64,000 nucleotides of DNA, from the NCBI RefSeq assembly GCF_000015165.1, contig NC_009485.1, positions 8,141,501 to 8,205,500 on the forward strand, in the 5' to 3' direction. The notes beneath the pieces were generated by a model that searched no databases, was not told where the DNA came from, and worked only from the letters and a program-made list of their open reading frames with translations. A program made the position numbers and the translations under genes. The DNA comes from Bradyrhizobium sp. BTAi1. Lineage in GTDB: Bacteria > Pseudomonadota > Alphaproteobacteria > Rhizobiales > Xanthobacteraceae. The first letter of the stretch is position 1. Every line of letters starts with the position of its first letter. Positions 43,300 through 52,160 of this stretch are shown here, piece by piece.

Positions 43300-43962
43300 T
43301 CACGCCTTGGCCTGACCATGGGCCTCGACAAACCACAATGTTTTGTCGATACTTCTGGAGACCTCAGTGAATAAGTCGGCCGTCCCCTGGTCGCCCGCCT
43401 CAACCGCCTCGTCGATGTTGCGACGGACATTCGCGCCAAACGCAGCGAGTGCATCAGCAAGTGCGGAAACATGGGCGCGCCCATCGATAATCTCGAGTGG
43501 GTATTCCTTAAGCGTCGATTGTTTGGCGGCAACGCGCGCCGTGCCCTCTGCCGTGCCGCCGAGCGCTACGATTCGTTCGGCAATTATGTCTGCATGCTCA
43601 CGCACGGTCGTTGCGACCTGATCGAACAGTTCGTGCAGCGCTATAAAGCTTGGTCCCCTGACGTTCCAATGAGCCTGTTTGGCCTGGCTTGCGAGGTCGA
43701 CGGCGTCCGTCAATCGTGCCTGAAGCAATCCGATGGCGGTTCCACGAACGTTGGATGGAAAATCGATTCGGGTGTCATGCATGGTTACCTCCTGAAGTCG
43801 CTTGCTTGACAACTTTTCGGCCGGGATGGGCACCGCAGGACCGATTCGCGCCGGAATCCAGCCCGGCGGATCGCTGGCGGGAAACGACTCGATGTCCGCT
43901 TCAAGGACAGGATCGTCATCGGTTTCAGGAGGATCCGGTTCAGGTTTCCTTGCCATCTGCAT
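43300..43962 (-). CDS. dps: Dps-like ferritin with N-terminal ESFPASDPP extension
   Basis: From ATG 43962 the frame encodes 220 residues: about 60 residues with LEADIESFPASDPPGW, then a Dps domain (ARLTDAVDLASQAKQAHWNV; LHELFDQVATTVREHADIIA). The ferroxidase His and Asp/Glu positions look conserved. An internal ATG at 43782 has a strong AGGAGG and would give a standard 160-residue Dps. The extension resembles small free-standing proteins of Proteobacteria with the same ESFPASDPP motif. Dps stores iron, detoxifies peroxide and protects DNA. Confidence 0.85.
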   Translation of the reverse strand: MQMARKPEPDPPETDDDPVLEADIESFPASDPPGWIPARIGPAVPIPAEKLSSKRLQEVTMHDTRIDFPSNVRGTAIGLLQARLTDAVDLASQAKQAHWNVRGPSFIALHELFDQVATTVREHADIIAERIVALGGTAEGTARVAAKQSTLKEYPLEIIDGRAHVSALADALAAFGANVRRNIDEAVEAGDQGTADLFTEVSRSIDKTLWFVEAHGQAKA

Positions 43963-43989
43963 ACTCTCATTTTTAGCGCGTTAAGGCAC

Positions 43990-44430
43990 TCAATGCGCGT
44001 GCGACACGATCCATTGCTGAAGGCGGCGTTCATCCATGGCGCCGCTCACGCGATCTACGATCTGGCCGTTACGAAACATAATCAGGGTGGGAATCGATCT
44101 TATGTCGTAACGCTCCGCAGCGCTTGGATCATTCTCGGTGTTCAACTTCAGCAACCGCGCGTTCGGCTCCAGTTGTCCCGCAGTGCGCTCGTAGGCCGGC
44201 GCCATCATGCGGCATGGTCCGCACCACGGCGCCCAGAAATCGACGACGACCGGTATCTCATTTGACTTGATATGCTTCTCCAGCCGTTCGCCGATGACCT
44301 CCGCCGGATGACCGTCGAAGAGCGCACGATGACAGCGGCCGCATTTGGCCTCTTTGGCCGGCTTGTCCGCAGGGATGCGGTTGACGGCATCGCAATGAGG
44401 ACAAACGATATGCGTGACGTGTTGACTCAT
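43990..44430 (-). CDS. trxC: Thioredoxin 2 (TrxC)
   Basis: 146 residues. An N-terminal zinc-binding pair of CxxC motifs (CPHCDA; CGRCHR) precedes the thioredoxin fold with active site WAPWCGPCRMM (about 66-76) and the cis-Pro RSIPTLIMF. TrxC is the oxidative-stress thioredoxin. A TrxC-type gene sits next to kefB and psiE in the transmissible stress locus, and here it overlaps psiE by ATGA (44427-44430). Confidence 0.94.
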   Translation of the reverse strand: MSQHVTHIVCPHCDAVNRIPADKPAKEAKCGRCHRALFDGHPAEVIGERLEKHIKSNEIPVVVDFWAPWCGPCRMMAPAYERTAGQLEPNARLLKLNTENDPSAAERYDIRSIPTLIMFRNGQIVDRVSGAMDERRLQQWIVSHAH

Positions 44431-44915
44431 GTTGCCGGCCTCTCACGCTCTGCGATCTCGGCCTTTCGGTCCTGATCGCGCACGAGCCAATAGACGGCGC
44501 CAAGAGCGATGACGCCCGCCGCCAGCGCAAACATTTGATTGGCCGTAGCGGATGACAAATCGATGATGATGAATTTCCGGATCACCGCGAGCATGGCAAT
44601 CAGGACGACCGTGCGCACCTGCACGACGCTTTGTTCCCGCTTCACCATGATTAGGATGGAATGTTTGAATTCCAAGGCGATGATGACGGTAAACATCATG
44701 CCAAACACTGTCTGAAAAACAGCAGGATCTGTCGGATCAAAACTGGCCAGGACGAGGCCGAATAGGATCTTAATTGCCAGATGCCAGACCGCGGAGGCGA
44801 TAACGACGATGATCAAGCCGGTCAGAATGAGAACGACCACTTGCTCGAATTTCTCGTAGACGCTGGCGACCTCCCATTGCGTGGTCTTGATGTCCAAATG
44901 TTCGAGCAATTTCAT
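44427..44915 (-). CDS. psiE: PsiE family membrane protein
   Basis: 162 residues from ATG 44915 (MKLLEHLDIKTTQWEVASVY), with four membrane helices. The family signature EFKHSILIMVKREQSVVQVR lies in the cytosolic loop. It corresponds to the 'psi-GI' member of the transmissible stress locus. The molecular role is unknown; phosphate-starvation induction is known for the E. coli homologue. It is translationally coupled to trxC. Confidence 0.88.
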   Translation of the reverse strand: MKLLEHLDIKTTQWEVASVYEKFEQVVVLILTGLIIVVIASAVWHLAIKILFGLVLASFDPTDPAVFQTVFGMMFTVIIALEFKHSILIMVKREQSVVQVRTVVLIAMLAVIRKFIIIDLSSATANQMFALAAGVIALGAVYWLVRDQDRKAEIAERERPAT

Positions 44916-44968
44916 AGTTGACTCCGTCCGCTGCGCCACCGGCTTTTCTCTGACCACGCCTGTTTAAG

Positions 44969-45799
44969 TTACTTTCGCAACGCTTCCTTCTGTCGCGGCA
45001 CCGGAAGATATTCGACGCCGCCCCCTTGCGACCGTACCGGCTGGGGATAAAGCGTCATCAGTTCGAGCACTGCGTCCGGCATGTTCGTGCTGACAGGCAG
45101 GCCCAAGTCTTTGGCCTCCGTCGGCGAAATCGGATAGTCGTGCGTCCATTGTCCGGTCGATAATTTTTCAGCGAGCGCTTCGGCCTTATCCTCGGGCATT
45201 TTATCCGTCAGGAGTTCCTTGGCAGCAGCTTTAACCTGGGCAATCGCCTTGCGGCCGACATCGGCAAGAACCAGGGTCTGGTCGTCGATCTCCGCAATCG
45301 GCTTCTGCTCGATCACCTTAAGCAAAGAGGCCGCGGGCGATTGCCCGAGCTGCGGATCGATCGGGCCGAGCACAGAGTGCCGGCACATGACGATCTCATC
45401 GGCTGCGAGTGCAATGAGCGTACCGCCGGACATCGCGTAATGAGGCACGAAAACGGTCACTTTCGCCTTGTGCGCGCGGATGGCGCGCGCGATCTGCAAC
45501 GCAGCCAGCACCAGTCCGCCCGGCGTGTGCAGCACGATGTCGAGCGGCACATCGTCATCGGTCATATGAATGGCGCGAAGCACATCCTCGGAGTCGTTCA
45601 CGTCGATGTAACGCATCAGCGGGAAGCCGAGCAGCCGCATTGTTTCTTGCCGATGCACAAGCAGGATGACGCGCGAGTTCCGATCCCGCTCGATCTGCGC
45701 GATCTTTCGCGTTCGCATGGCCTCCAGCATGCGTTGCCGAAGCAACGGCTGCAGCATAGTGAACATGAAGAACAGCCAGAAGATGTCGTTGATGCTCAT
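44969..45799 (-). CDS. ClpP-fold serine protease, SDH proteinase family
   Basis: 276 residues. One N-terminal membrane helix (DIFWLFFMFTMLQPLL) is followed by a ClpP/crotonase-type domain with HTPGGLVLAALQIARAI and the nucleophile loop YAMSGGTLIALAADEIVM, then SVLGPIDPQLG. This matches the serine dehydrogenase proteinase / SppA-like family. It is likely a membrane-anchored protease facing the cytoplasm. It lies in a membrane-quality-control run with rhomboid and ftsH. Confidence 0.85.
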   Translation of the reverse strand: MSINDIFWLFFMFTMLQPLLRQRMLEAMRTRKIAQIERDRNSRVILLVHRQETMRLLGFPLMRYIDVNDSEDVLRAIHMTDDDVPLDIVLHTPGGLVLAALQIARAIRAHKAKVTVFVPHYAMSGGTLIALAADEIVMCRHSVLGPIDPQLGQSPAASLLKVIEQKPIAEIDDQTLVLADVGRKAIAQVKAAAKELLTDKMPEDKAEALAEKLSTGQWTHDYPISPTEAKDLGLPVSTNMPDAVLELMTLYPQPVRSQGGGVEYLPVPRQKEALRK

Positions 45800-45820
45800 G
45801 AAGGCAGATCTCCGGATTGC

Positions 45821-46558
45821 TCAGCGTCGGCCATTGGGCGTGAAACCATAGATTCCCTCGTCAAGGTAGTATTTCCGATAAGTTCGCCGCGGCTGCGTCA
45901 AAACGGATGTCAGCAACACCCCCGCGATGAATCCGCCGATATGCGCCCACCACGCGATACCTCCGCCCGCCGAAGGACTGACAAGTTCGATCGTTCCTTG
46001 CACGAATTGCATCAAAAACCACAGTCCGGCGAACAAGAGTGCCGGAACTTCAAAAAAGAACGGAAAGAAGAAGATCGGAATGACGACGATCAAATTCGCC
46101 AGCGGAAAGAGACGGACGAAGGCGCCGATGACGCCGGCGATCGCACCGGAGGCGCCCAAAGCCGGAACAAACGATGTTGCATTAAAATACGCATGCGCTG
46201 TCGAGGCCGCGATCCCGCAAAACAAATAGAAAAGCAAATAACGGGCTCCTCCCATTCGATCTTCGACCGTCGGCCCGAACAGAAACAGGGTCCACATGTT
46301 CAAGATCAGATGCAGCCATCCGCCATGCAGGAACATATTGGTTGCAAACGGCAGATAATCCGAAAGCGTGGGTTCGGGCACGAAAGGCAGAGGAACGAAA
46401 TAACGTCCCGGAATAAGCGCGTAGTCCACGAGAAATCGATCGAGTGCTGGCGGCGAGAGACTGACTTGGTAGAGGAACACGGCCACGTTTGTGGCGATCA
46501 GACTCCAGGTGACAAAAGGTGCGCTGCGGTGCGGAACGCCATTTTGGATCGGAAACAT
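45821..46558 (-). CDS. Rhomboid family intramembrane protease
   Basis: 245 residues, six membrane helices. The catalytic Ser lies in GASGAIAGVIGAF and the His in HIGGFIAGVLL. The Asn/His in HGGWLHLILNMWTLF fit the oxyanion region. It cleaves membrane helices. Its start lies 3 bases after the ftsH stop, so the two are probably translated from one message. Confidence 0.9.
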   Translation of the reverse strand: MFPIQNGVPHRSAPFVTWSLIATNVAVFLYQVSLSPPALDRFLVDYALIPGRYFVPLPFVPEPTLSDYLPFATNMFLHGGWLHLILNMWTLFLFGPTVEDRMGGARYLLFYLFCGIAASTAHAYFNATSFVPALGASGAIAGVIGAFVRLFPLANLIVVIPIFFFPFFFEVPALLFAGLWFLMQFVQGTIELVSPSAGGGIAWWAHIGGFIAGVLLTSVLTQPRRTYRKYYLDEGIYGFTPNGRR

Positions 46559-46561
46559 CGG

Positions 46562-48442
46562 TCATGCCCTCGCGGCTTGAGCGGCGGCCGTCATGGCCGG
46601 CGCGGCCATGGCCTGAGTGCCAGGCGAACGCAGATCGCGGGTAAGCTCGCGCAGTTCGTCTTCGTTCAACGTCTCTTTTTCGAGCAAGGATTTGACGCAG
46701 CGCTCCAGAACATCACGGTTGGCGGTAAGGATTACGGTTGTCCGATCGAACACGGCATGGACGATCGATTTCACGGCAGCGTCGATCGCTTCAGCCGTCG
46801 TTTCGCTGAATTGACGCTCGCTCGGCGCCTGTCCTGGCACATTGCCCAAGAAGGAAGGCCGTTCGGGTTCGTACACGACATAGCCGAGGGTTTCGTCCAT
46901 GCCGTAGCGCACCACCATATTGCGGGCAATGTCGGTCACCTTGGCGAGATCGTCGGCGGCGCCGGTCGAAAGCTTTCCGAACACCAATTTCTCGGCAGCA
47001 CGCCCGCCCAACAGAACAGCGATTTTGGCTTCGAGTTCGTCGCGGGTCATTAAATAGCGGTCCTCGGTCGGCCGCTGGATCGTATAGCCAAGCGCGCCTA
47101 CCCCGCGTGGAATGATCGAGACCTTGTGAACGGCATCAGTTTTGGAAATCGCGAGTGCAACCAGCGCATGGCCCATCTCGTGATAGGCAACAACCTTTCG
47201 CTCGTTCGGGTTGAGCAGCCGATTCTTCTTTTCCAGACCGGCGACGATGCGCTCGATGCCGGCCGTAAAATCCTGCATGGCAACCGCCGACGCGCCCCGG
47301 CGGGTGGCCAGGAGGGCGGCCTCGTTAACCAGATTGGCGAGGTCGGCACCAGTGAATCCCGTGGTCAGAGCTGCGATCTTTTCTGGGTCGACATCCTCGG
47401 CCAAGGTCACTTTCCGCATGTGCACCTTCAGAATTTGGACGCGGCCGGTCTTGTCGGGACGGTCGATGAGAACCTGTCGATCGAAGCGGCCGGCGCGTAA
47501 CAGAGCGGGATCGAGGATTTCCGGGCGGTTGGTGGCGGCCAGAAGTACGATGCCCTGCGCCGGATCGAAGCCGTCGAGCTCGACCAGAAGCTGATTGAGC
47601 GTCTGTTCGCGCTCGTCGTGACCGCCGACGGCCGGAAATGCGCCGCGCGCCTTGCCCAGCGCATCCAGCTCGTCGATGAAAATGATGCAGGGTGCCATGC
47701 TTCTTGCCTGCTCGAACAGGTCGCGCACGCGCGCCGCACCAACGCCGACGAACATTTCCACGAATTCGGAGCCGTTGATCGATAAAAACGGCACGCCGGC
47801 CTCGCCCGCGATCGCGCGTGCCAGCATCGTCTTGCCCGTACCCGGCGGTCCCACCAGAAGGACGCCCTTCGGGATACGCGCACCAAGCCGGCCGTATTCC
47901 TGCGGCGCCCGCAGGAAGGCGACGACCTCCTTCAGTTCTTCCTTGGCTTCATCGACGCCAGCGACGTCGTTGAACGTGACCTTGATATCTTTCTCGACAT
48001 AGACCTTGGCCTTGCTCTTGCCGATCGGCAGAAAGTTGCCCAGCCCCTGCTTCTCCGCTACTCGCCGAAACACGAACATCCACAGGCCGAAGAAGAGCAG
48101 GATGGGCAGAACCCATGAGAGGATATCGCGAAGTAAGGTGCTTTCGACGGCCCCAGTAAAGCGCACGCCCTTTTCAGCAAGCTTCTGGGCCAAAGCCGGA
48201 TCGACCCGCGTGGTCACAAATTGCGTGCGACCGTCGCGCGGCTCTTTGAAGTAACCGCGGATGAACTGATTGCCGACGACGATGTTGTTGATCTTTCCAT
48301 CATCGAGATAACGCTCGAATTCGCTATAGGGGATCGGCTCGACGCGCTGGCTCTCGATCCAGAAATGCTGAATCAACAGAACGCCGAAAACGGCCGCAAC
48401 CACATACCAGATGTTGAAAGTCGTTTCCTTACTGAACTGCAT
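46562..48442 (-). CDS. ftsH: FtsH membrane AAA+ metalloprotease
   Basis: About 626 residues from ATG 48442 (MQFSKETTFNIWYVVAAVFG). Two membrane helices flank a periplasmic domain. The AAA module has GPPGTGKTMLARAIAGEAG, and the zinc site is AYHEMGHALVAL (His-Glu near residue 420). It degrades misfolded membrane and cytosolic proteins. An ftsH paralogue is carried by several stress-tolerance islands. It follows cbpM on the same strand. Confidence 0.95.
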   Translation of the reverse strand: MQFSKETTFNIWYVVAAVFGVLLIQHFWIESQRVEPIPYSEFERYLDDGKINNIVVGNQFIRGYFKEPRDGRTQFVTTRVDPALAQKLAEKGVRFTGAVESTLLRDILSWVLPILLFFGLWMFVFRRVAEKQGLGNFLPIGKSKAKVYVEKDIKVTFNDVAGVDEAKEELKEVVAFLRAPQEYGRLGARIPKGVLLVGPPGTGKTMLARAIAGEAGVPFLSINGSEFVEMFVGVGAARVRDLFEQARSMAPCIIFIDELDALGKARGAFPAVGGHDEREQTLNQLLVELDGFDPAQGIVLLAATNRPEILDPALLRAGRFDRQVLIDRPDKTGRVQILKVHMRKVTLAEDVDPEKIAALTTGFTGADLANLVNEAALLATRRGASAVAMQDFTAGIERIVAGLEKKNRLLNPNERKVVAYHEMGHALVALAISKTDAVHKVSIIPRGVGALGYTIQRPTEDRYLMTRDELEAKIAVLLGGRAAEKLVFGKLSTGAADDLAKVTDIARNMVVRYGMDETLGYVVYEPERPSFLGNVPGQAPSERQFSETTAEAIDAAVKSIVHAVFDRTTVILTANRDVLERCVKSLLEKETLNEDELRELTRDLRSPGTQAMAAPAMTAAAQAARA

Positions 48443-48475
48443 GGCGCGTCCCAAATGGTAACGGATCGAGCGTGC

Positions 48476-48826
48476 TCATGGGGTCTCCGGGCCTTTCATC
48501 GGTATCGGCCGCCGGCTGCGCATATCGGCAAGGATACGTTGTTGCAGCTCGGGCGACTGGACGCCGACGGCTTCGCACAATTCGCGCAGCGTCTTTCTGA
48601 GACCGTGCATCTGGTCGATCAGATCGAGAACGATGGCGATGCCTTCTTCGTTGACGCCCAGATCTTCGCGCAAATCGCGAATCATTTGCGCGCGGGACAT
48701 GTCCATTTCCGTAAAGGCCAGTCCTTGGTCGGTTCTTTGCGGGCGTAGCCATCCTTCCTCAACCCAGGTCTCGACAACGTCCTGGCTCACCTTCAAGCGC
48801 AAAACAAATTCTGGGATATGGAGCAT
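48476..48826 (-). CDS. cbpM: CbpM chaperone modulator (MerR-like HTH)
   Basis: 116 residues. A MerR-like winged helix (LRLKVSQDVVETWVEEGWLR) and the helical part LREDLGVNEEGIAIVLDLID match CbpM, which binds the J-domain of CbpA and inhibits it. It directly follows the cbpA gene, the standard cbpA-cbpM order. Confidence 0.88.
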   Translation of the reverse strand: MLHIPEFVLRLKVSQDVVETWVEEGWLRPQRTDQGLAFTEMDMSRAQMIRDLREDLGVNEEGIAIVLDLIDQMHGLRKTLRELCEAVGVQSPELQQRILADMRSRRPIPMKGPETP

Positions 48827-49738
48827 CTACGCCTCCATGCCGCGGCGGGGATCGTGGGCTTTGCCAGCGGTCCAACTTTGAACGAACTTCTCCAACTCGG
48901 GATCGGGCTTCTCCGGCAGGACCACCTTTAGTTTCACATACTCGTCCCCCCGCGTCCCGTTCGAACGCGCGACACCCTTGCCGCGCAGGCGCAGAACCGT
49001 GCCCGTGTTGGAGCCCTTTGGGACGTTCATCGACACGGCTCCCGTCGGTGTGGGAACGGAAATCTTACCGCCCAGCACGGCTTCGGTGAGCGAGACCGGC
49101 AATTCCAGATGGATATCGTCATCTTTGCGCGTGAACAGCGGATGTGGCTTCACAACAATTTCAACAAACGCGTCGCCCGGCGGACCGCCGCCGATCCCCG
49201 CGCCCCCCTTGCCGGCAAGCCGCAGAAGCTGGCCGTCACGCGCGCCGGGCGGGACGGTAACATCGACGGTGGAGCCGTCCGAGAGCGTGATGCGTCGCGT
49301 CGCACCATTGACCGCCTCCAGGAACTCGACGGGCAGGCGGTAATGCACATCCTGCCCGCGCATCTTCAGGTTCATCCGGCCGCCCCGGCCGAACAGGCTG
49401 GAAAAAAGATCACCCTCGTCGCTGAAATCGGAAAATCCTTCTGATGATGCATAAGGATGGTCACCGGCCGCCCCGCCGGCAAAATCCCGATAGTAGCGCT
49501 GCCGCGGCCGCTCCTGGCCCGAGGCGTCGATCTCGCCACGATCGAATCGCGCGCGCTTTTCCGGATCGCTCAGGAGATCGTAAGCCGCTGAAACGGCTTT
49601 GAATTGCTCCTCTGCCTGCTTGTTGCCGGGGTTGAGGTCGGGGTGCAGCTTCTTGGCAAGCTTGCGGTAGGCCTTCTGAATGTCGTCCTGACTAGCGTCC
49701 TTCTTGACGCCGAGGACGTTGTAGGGATCTGCGTTCAA
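48827..49738 (-). CDS. cbpA: CbpA/DnaJ-type co-chaperone
   Basis: 303 residues if the TTG at 49738 (MNADPYNVLGVKK) is the start; an in-frame ATG at 49837 would add 33 unconserved residues. The J-domain contains KLAKKLHPDLNPGNK (HPD). A Gly-rich linker follows (FSSLFGRGG), then two DnaJ C-terminal beta domains, without a zinc-finger. This is CbpA architecture. It works with DnaK, here encoded 13 kb away in the same island. It touches cbpM. Confidence 0.9.
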   Translation of the reverse strand: MNADPYNVLGVKKDASQDDIQKAYRKLAKKLHPDLNPGNKQAEEQFKAVSAAYDLLSDPEKRARFDRGEIDASGQERPRQRYYRDFAGGAAGDHPYASSEGFSDFSDEGDLFSSLFGRGGRMNLKMRGQDVHYRLPVEFLEAVNGATRRITLSDGSTVDVTVPPGARDGQLLRLAGKGGAGIGGGPPGDAFVEIVVKPHPLFTRKDDDIHLELPVSLTEAVLGGKISVPTPTGAVSMNVPKGSNTGTVLRLRGKGVARSNGTRGDEYVKLKVVLPEKPDPELEKFVQSWTAGKAHDPRRGMEA

Positions 49739-49889
49739 TCGGGGCCCCCGAACCAATATGTGGTTTTCCGTGACCGGCCCGGTCTGCAGAGCCGATGCGC
49801 ACAAGCTAATTCTGCTACGGTCGGGGGCTCGACGCAAAGCCGCCAGACGAGCGGCGCACTCCGGGGATCCGCGGGCTCGACCTAATCCA

Positions 49890-50504
49890 TCAGCGCAGTC
49901 GGCGCAGCCTCAGCCCCAGGATCGTGAGAATGATGCCAGAAAACAAAGCGTAGGTCGCCAGCAGCCAACCGGCGGCCACAAAAGTTTCAACAGGCTTGGT
50001 CAAGAAGAGCCAAACGACAATGCCTCCGAGGACAACCGAAATCGCTCCGCTAAGAATTAGCCAGATTTCGCCCCTGGCTTCATGACGAAGGCGTATAGCG
50101 GCGAAAATTTCAAAGGCTCCGGTGAAAATCGACCAGACCGCAATGCTCGCCCATAAAAACGACGCGAGCGCCAAGGTAGCCGTGAGCGGCCAGACGATCA
50201 CCACAATGCCAGTTAGAACGCCCAGGATGCCGCTGAAGGCAAGCCATCCCCAGCGCTCGCCTTTGCGGACATTGTACACTGCCGCGATCAAGACCAACAC
50301 ACCGTCGGCAAACGAGAAAGCACCAAAAACGAGCGTAAACGCCAGCAACGCCTGTGTTGGCATCCAGAATGCCAGAGCAGAGAGAATCAACGCCAAAACG
50401 CCGCGAATTACAAATGCCCACCAATTGGTGCTCAACGAGCACAACAGCCGACGGCCGGAGTCGTCATAGTTGACGTCTTTTTCTGCGAAACTCTGGTAGC
50501 TCAT
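49890..50504 (-). CDS. hdeD: HdeD family membrane protein (DUF308)
   Basis: 204 residues, six hydrophobic helices, with the N-terminal LSTNWWAFVIRGVLALILSA and a repeated three-helix pattern. It is a paralogue of the gene at 5785. HdeD is in the acid fitness island and the transmissible stress locus. It is divergent from the hsp20 cluster across a region with a FixK-type box 172 bases from its ATG. Confidence 0.88.
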   Translation of the reverse strand: MSYQSFAEKDVNYDDSGRRLLCSLSTNWWAFVIRGVLALILSALAFWMPTQALLAFTLVFGAFSFADGVLVLIAAVYNVRKGERWGWLAFSGILGVLTGIVVIVWPLTATLALASFLWASIAVWSIFTGAFEIFAAIRLRHEARGEIWLILSGAISVVLGGIVVWLFLTKPVETFVAAGWLLATYALFSGIILTILGLRLRRLR

Positions 50505-50676
50505 GATTAGGCCCTTTCAAACCAACCTGCCGAATAGTCTCATCGAAGCTGCCAGACTTGACCGTTGCTAGAGTGATCGTGAGCCGGCTCACCCTCGGAC
50601 TGGCGAAGTGCTACAATATGCAAGCCTGATGCGCTTGGCCATTGATCATTGATGGCATTCCGTTCGGTGCGCCACA

Positions 50677-50690
50677 TTGACGACCGTCAA
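50677..50690. promoter_or_regulatory. FixK/FNR-type box before hsp20 cluster
   Basis: TTGACGACCGTCAA, perfect inverted repeat, 92 bases before the hsp20 ATG at 50783. Confidence 0.72.
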
Positions 50691-50782
50691 TGCTGAGCCA
50701 CGCAAATGCAGCCTTGATGTCAAGGCGCCGATGCGTGAGGGCGCTATCGGTTGATCTGAAGGGGATAAAGGGAGTTTTAGCC

Positions 50783-51223
50783 ATGCTCACTGATCTAGCG
50801 CTCGGCGGCCGGTGGCCCGACGTGGCCCGCGATATGCGCCGACTTCAGGAAGAAATGAACCGCACCTTCGGCGGCTTCAGGTTTGCCGTCCCGGCCGAGT
50901 ACCCGCCCGTCAACGTCTGGGCGGGGGCGGACGGCGCCATCATCACCGCGGAAATTCCGGGCGTCGCGCCCGACCAAATCGACATTACGGTGCACCAGGA
51001 TACGGTGACGCTGCGCGGAAAGCGCGAGCCTGCGGCGCCTGGCAAGGACGCGACGGTTCACCGGGAAGAACGCACGGTGGGTGCATTCGCCCGAACACTG
51101 GTTCTTCCTTTCCGCGTCGACTCCGAAAAGGCCTCCGCACGCTTCGAGCGGGGAGTTCTCATTCTCGAACTGCCGCGGCCGCCTGCCGACAAGCCCCGCC
51201 AGATCAAGATCAACCCGGCGTGA
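50783..51223 (+). CDS. Hsp20 small heat-shock protein (first of three)
   Basis: 146 residues from ATG 50783, preceded by GGGAG. Alpha-crystallin domain with PPVNVWAGADGAIITAEIPG, VTLRGKREPA and FERGVLILELPRPPADKPRQ; the end I-K-I matches the C-terminal anchor. It is an ATP-independent holdase. It is the first gene of a plus-strand operon hsp20-hsp20-hsp20-degP with gaps of about 15-20 bases. Confidence 0.92.
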   Translation: MLTDLALGGRWPDVARDMRRLQEEMNRTFGGFRFAVPAEYPPVNVWAGADGAIITAEIPGVAPDQIDITVHQDTVTLRGKREPAAPGKDATVHREERTVGAFARTLVLPFRVDSEKASARFERGVLILELPRPPADKPRQIKINPA

Positions 51224-51239
51224 ACGAGGGAGGTTCTCC

Positions 51240-51623
51240 ATGACCGACAACACATCAGGCGCTAAAGCGCAGACCGAGACTGTAAGCCAGGCTCCGACAT
51301 TCCTCCCGGCTGCCGATATCTACGAGACCAACGATGCGGTGGTCATGCTGCTGGAAATGCCGGGTGCCGATCCGCAGAGCCTCAACGTCACGCTGGACAA
51401 GCGGACGTTGACCATCACCGCGAGTTCCAAGCCCTTCGCGCCTCAAGGGTATACGCTGGTCCATGCCGAGTACGAGGACGGTAACTACGAACGAGCATTC
51501 ACGCTTTCGGAATTGGTCGACGGCGATCGGATCGACGCCGAATTCAAGGATGGCGTGCTGCGTTTGACGCTGCCGAAGGCTACGCCATCCCCGGCCAAAA
51601 AGATCAATGTCCGCGCGGCGTGA
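51240..51623 (+). CDS. Hsp20 small heat-shock protein (second of three)
   Basis: 127 residues with a short, polar N-terminal arm. The crystallin domain has PAADIYETNDAVVMLLEMPG and KDGVLRLTLPKATP, ending I-N-V. The ATG follows GGGAGG. It differs strongly from its neighbours, so the three genes are not recent duplicates; hetero-oligomers are possible. Confidence 0.92.
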   Translation: MTDNTSGAKAQTETVSQAPTFLPAADIYETNDAVVMLLEMPGADPQSLNVTLDKRTLTITASSKPFAPQGYTLVHAEYEDGNYERAFTLSELVDGDRIDAEFKDGVLRLTLPKATPSPAKKINVRAA

Positions 51624-51642
51624 CCGTTCAAGGAGGACTCCA

Positions 51643-52146
51643 ATGAATATCCGCGATCTTATCCCCTGGAACTGGGGCAAACGGCAGGTGCCGGTTCGGC
51701 GCGAGCAAAGCCAGCCGCTCCAATCGTTGCAAAACGATATCAATCGGGCCTTCGACAGTTTCTGGCGGGGATTCGATCTGCCTTGGCCGTCCACGTCGTC
51801 CGCGTGGTCGATCTCAATGCCGAGCGTTGATGTTTCGGAGAGCGACAAGGAAATCGAGGTGACGGCGGAACTCCCCGGCATAGACGAAAAAGACATCGAT
51901 ATCAGCCTCGCTGAAGGCGTGCTGACGATTCGCGGCGAGAAAAAATCAGAGGTCGAGAAGAAGGAGAAAGACTATTATCTCCAGGAACGGACCTTTGGCT
52001 CGATCGAACGAGTCGTGCCGCTGCCCGATACCATCGATCTCGACTCCGCCAACGCCACGTTCAAGAATGGTGTCTTGACCGTCAAGCTTGCAAAAAAGCC
52101 GGAAGCTGCGGCCGCCACAAAGCGGATTACTGTGCGGCGCGCTTGA
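51643..52146 (+). CDS. Hsp20 small heat-shock protein (third of three)
   Basis: 167 residues from ATG 51643 with AAGGAGGA upstream. Longer N-terminal arm with a Trp-rich start (DLIPWNWGKRQ), then VDVSESDKEIEVTAELPG, VLTIRGEKKSEVEKKEKDYY and FKNGVLTVKLAKKPE, ending I-T-V. This is the classical HspC/IbpA-like class A form of Rhizobiales. Confidence 0.93.
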   Translation: MNIRDLIPWNWGKRQVPVRREQSQPLQSLQNDINRAFDSFWRGFDLPWPSTSSAWSISMPSVDVSESDKEIEVTAELPGIDEKDIDISLAEGVLTIRGEKKSEVEKKEKDYYLQERTFGSIERVVPLPDTIDLDSANATFKNGVLTVKLAKKPEAAAATKRITVRRA

Positions 52147-52160
52147 TCCAGAAGCCCTCA

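Noticed and set aside
45341..47053. Long open frame antisense to the SDH protease, rhomboid and ftsH genes (570 codons)
   Set aside because: It spans three confirmed genes on the other strand and is rich in Arg, Gln and His with no recognisable domain.
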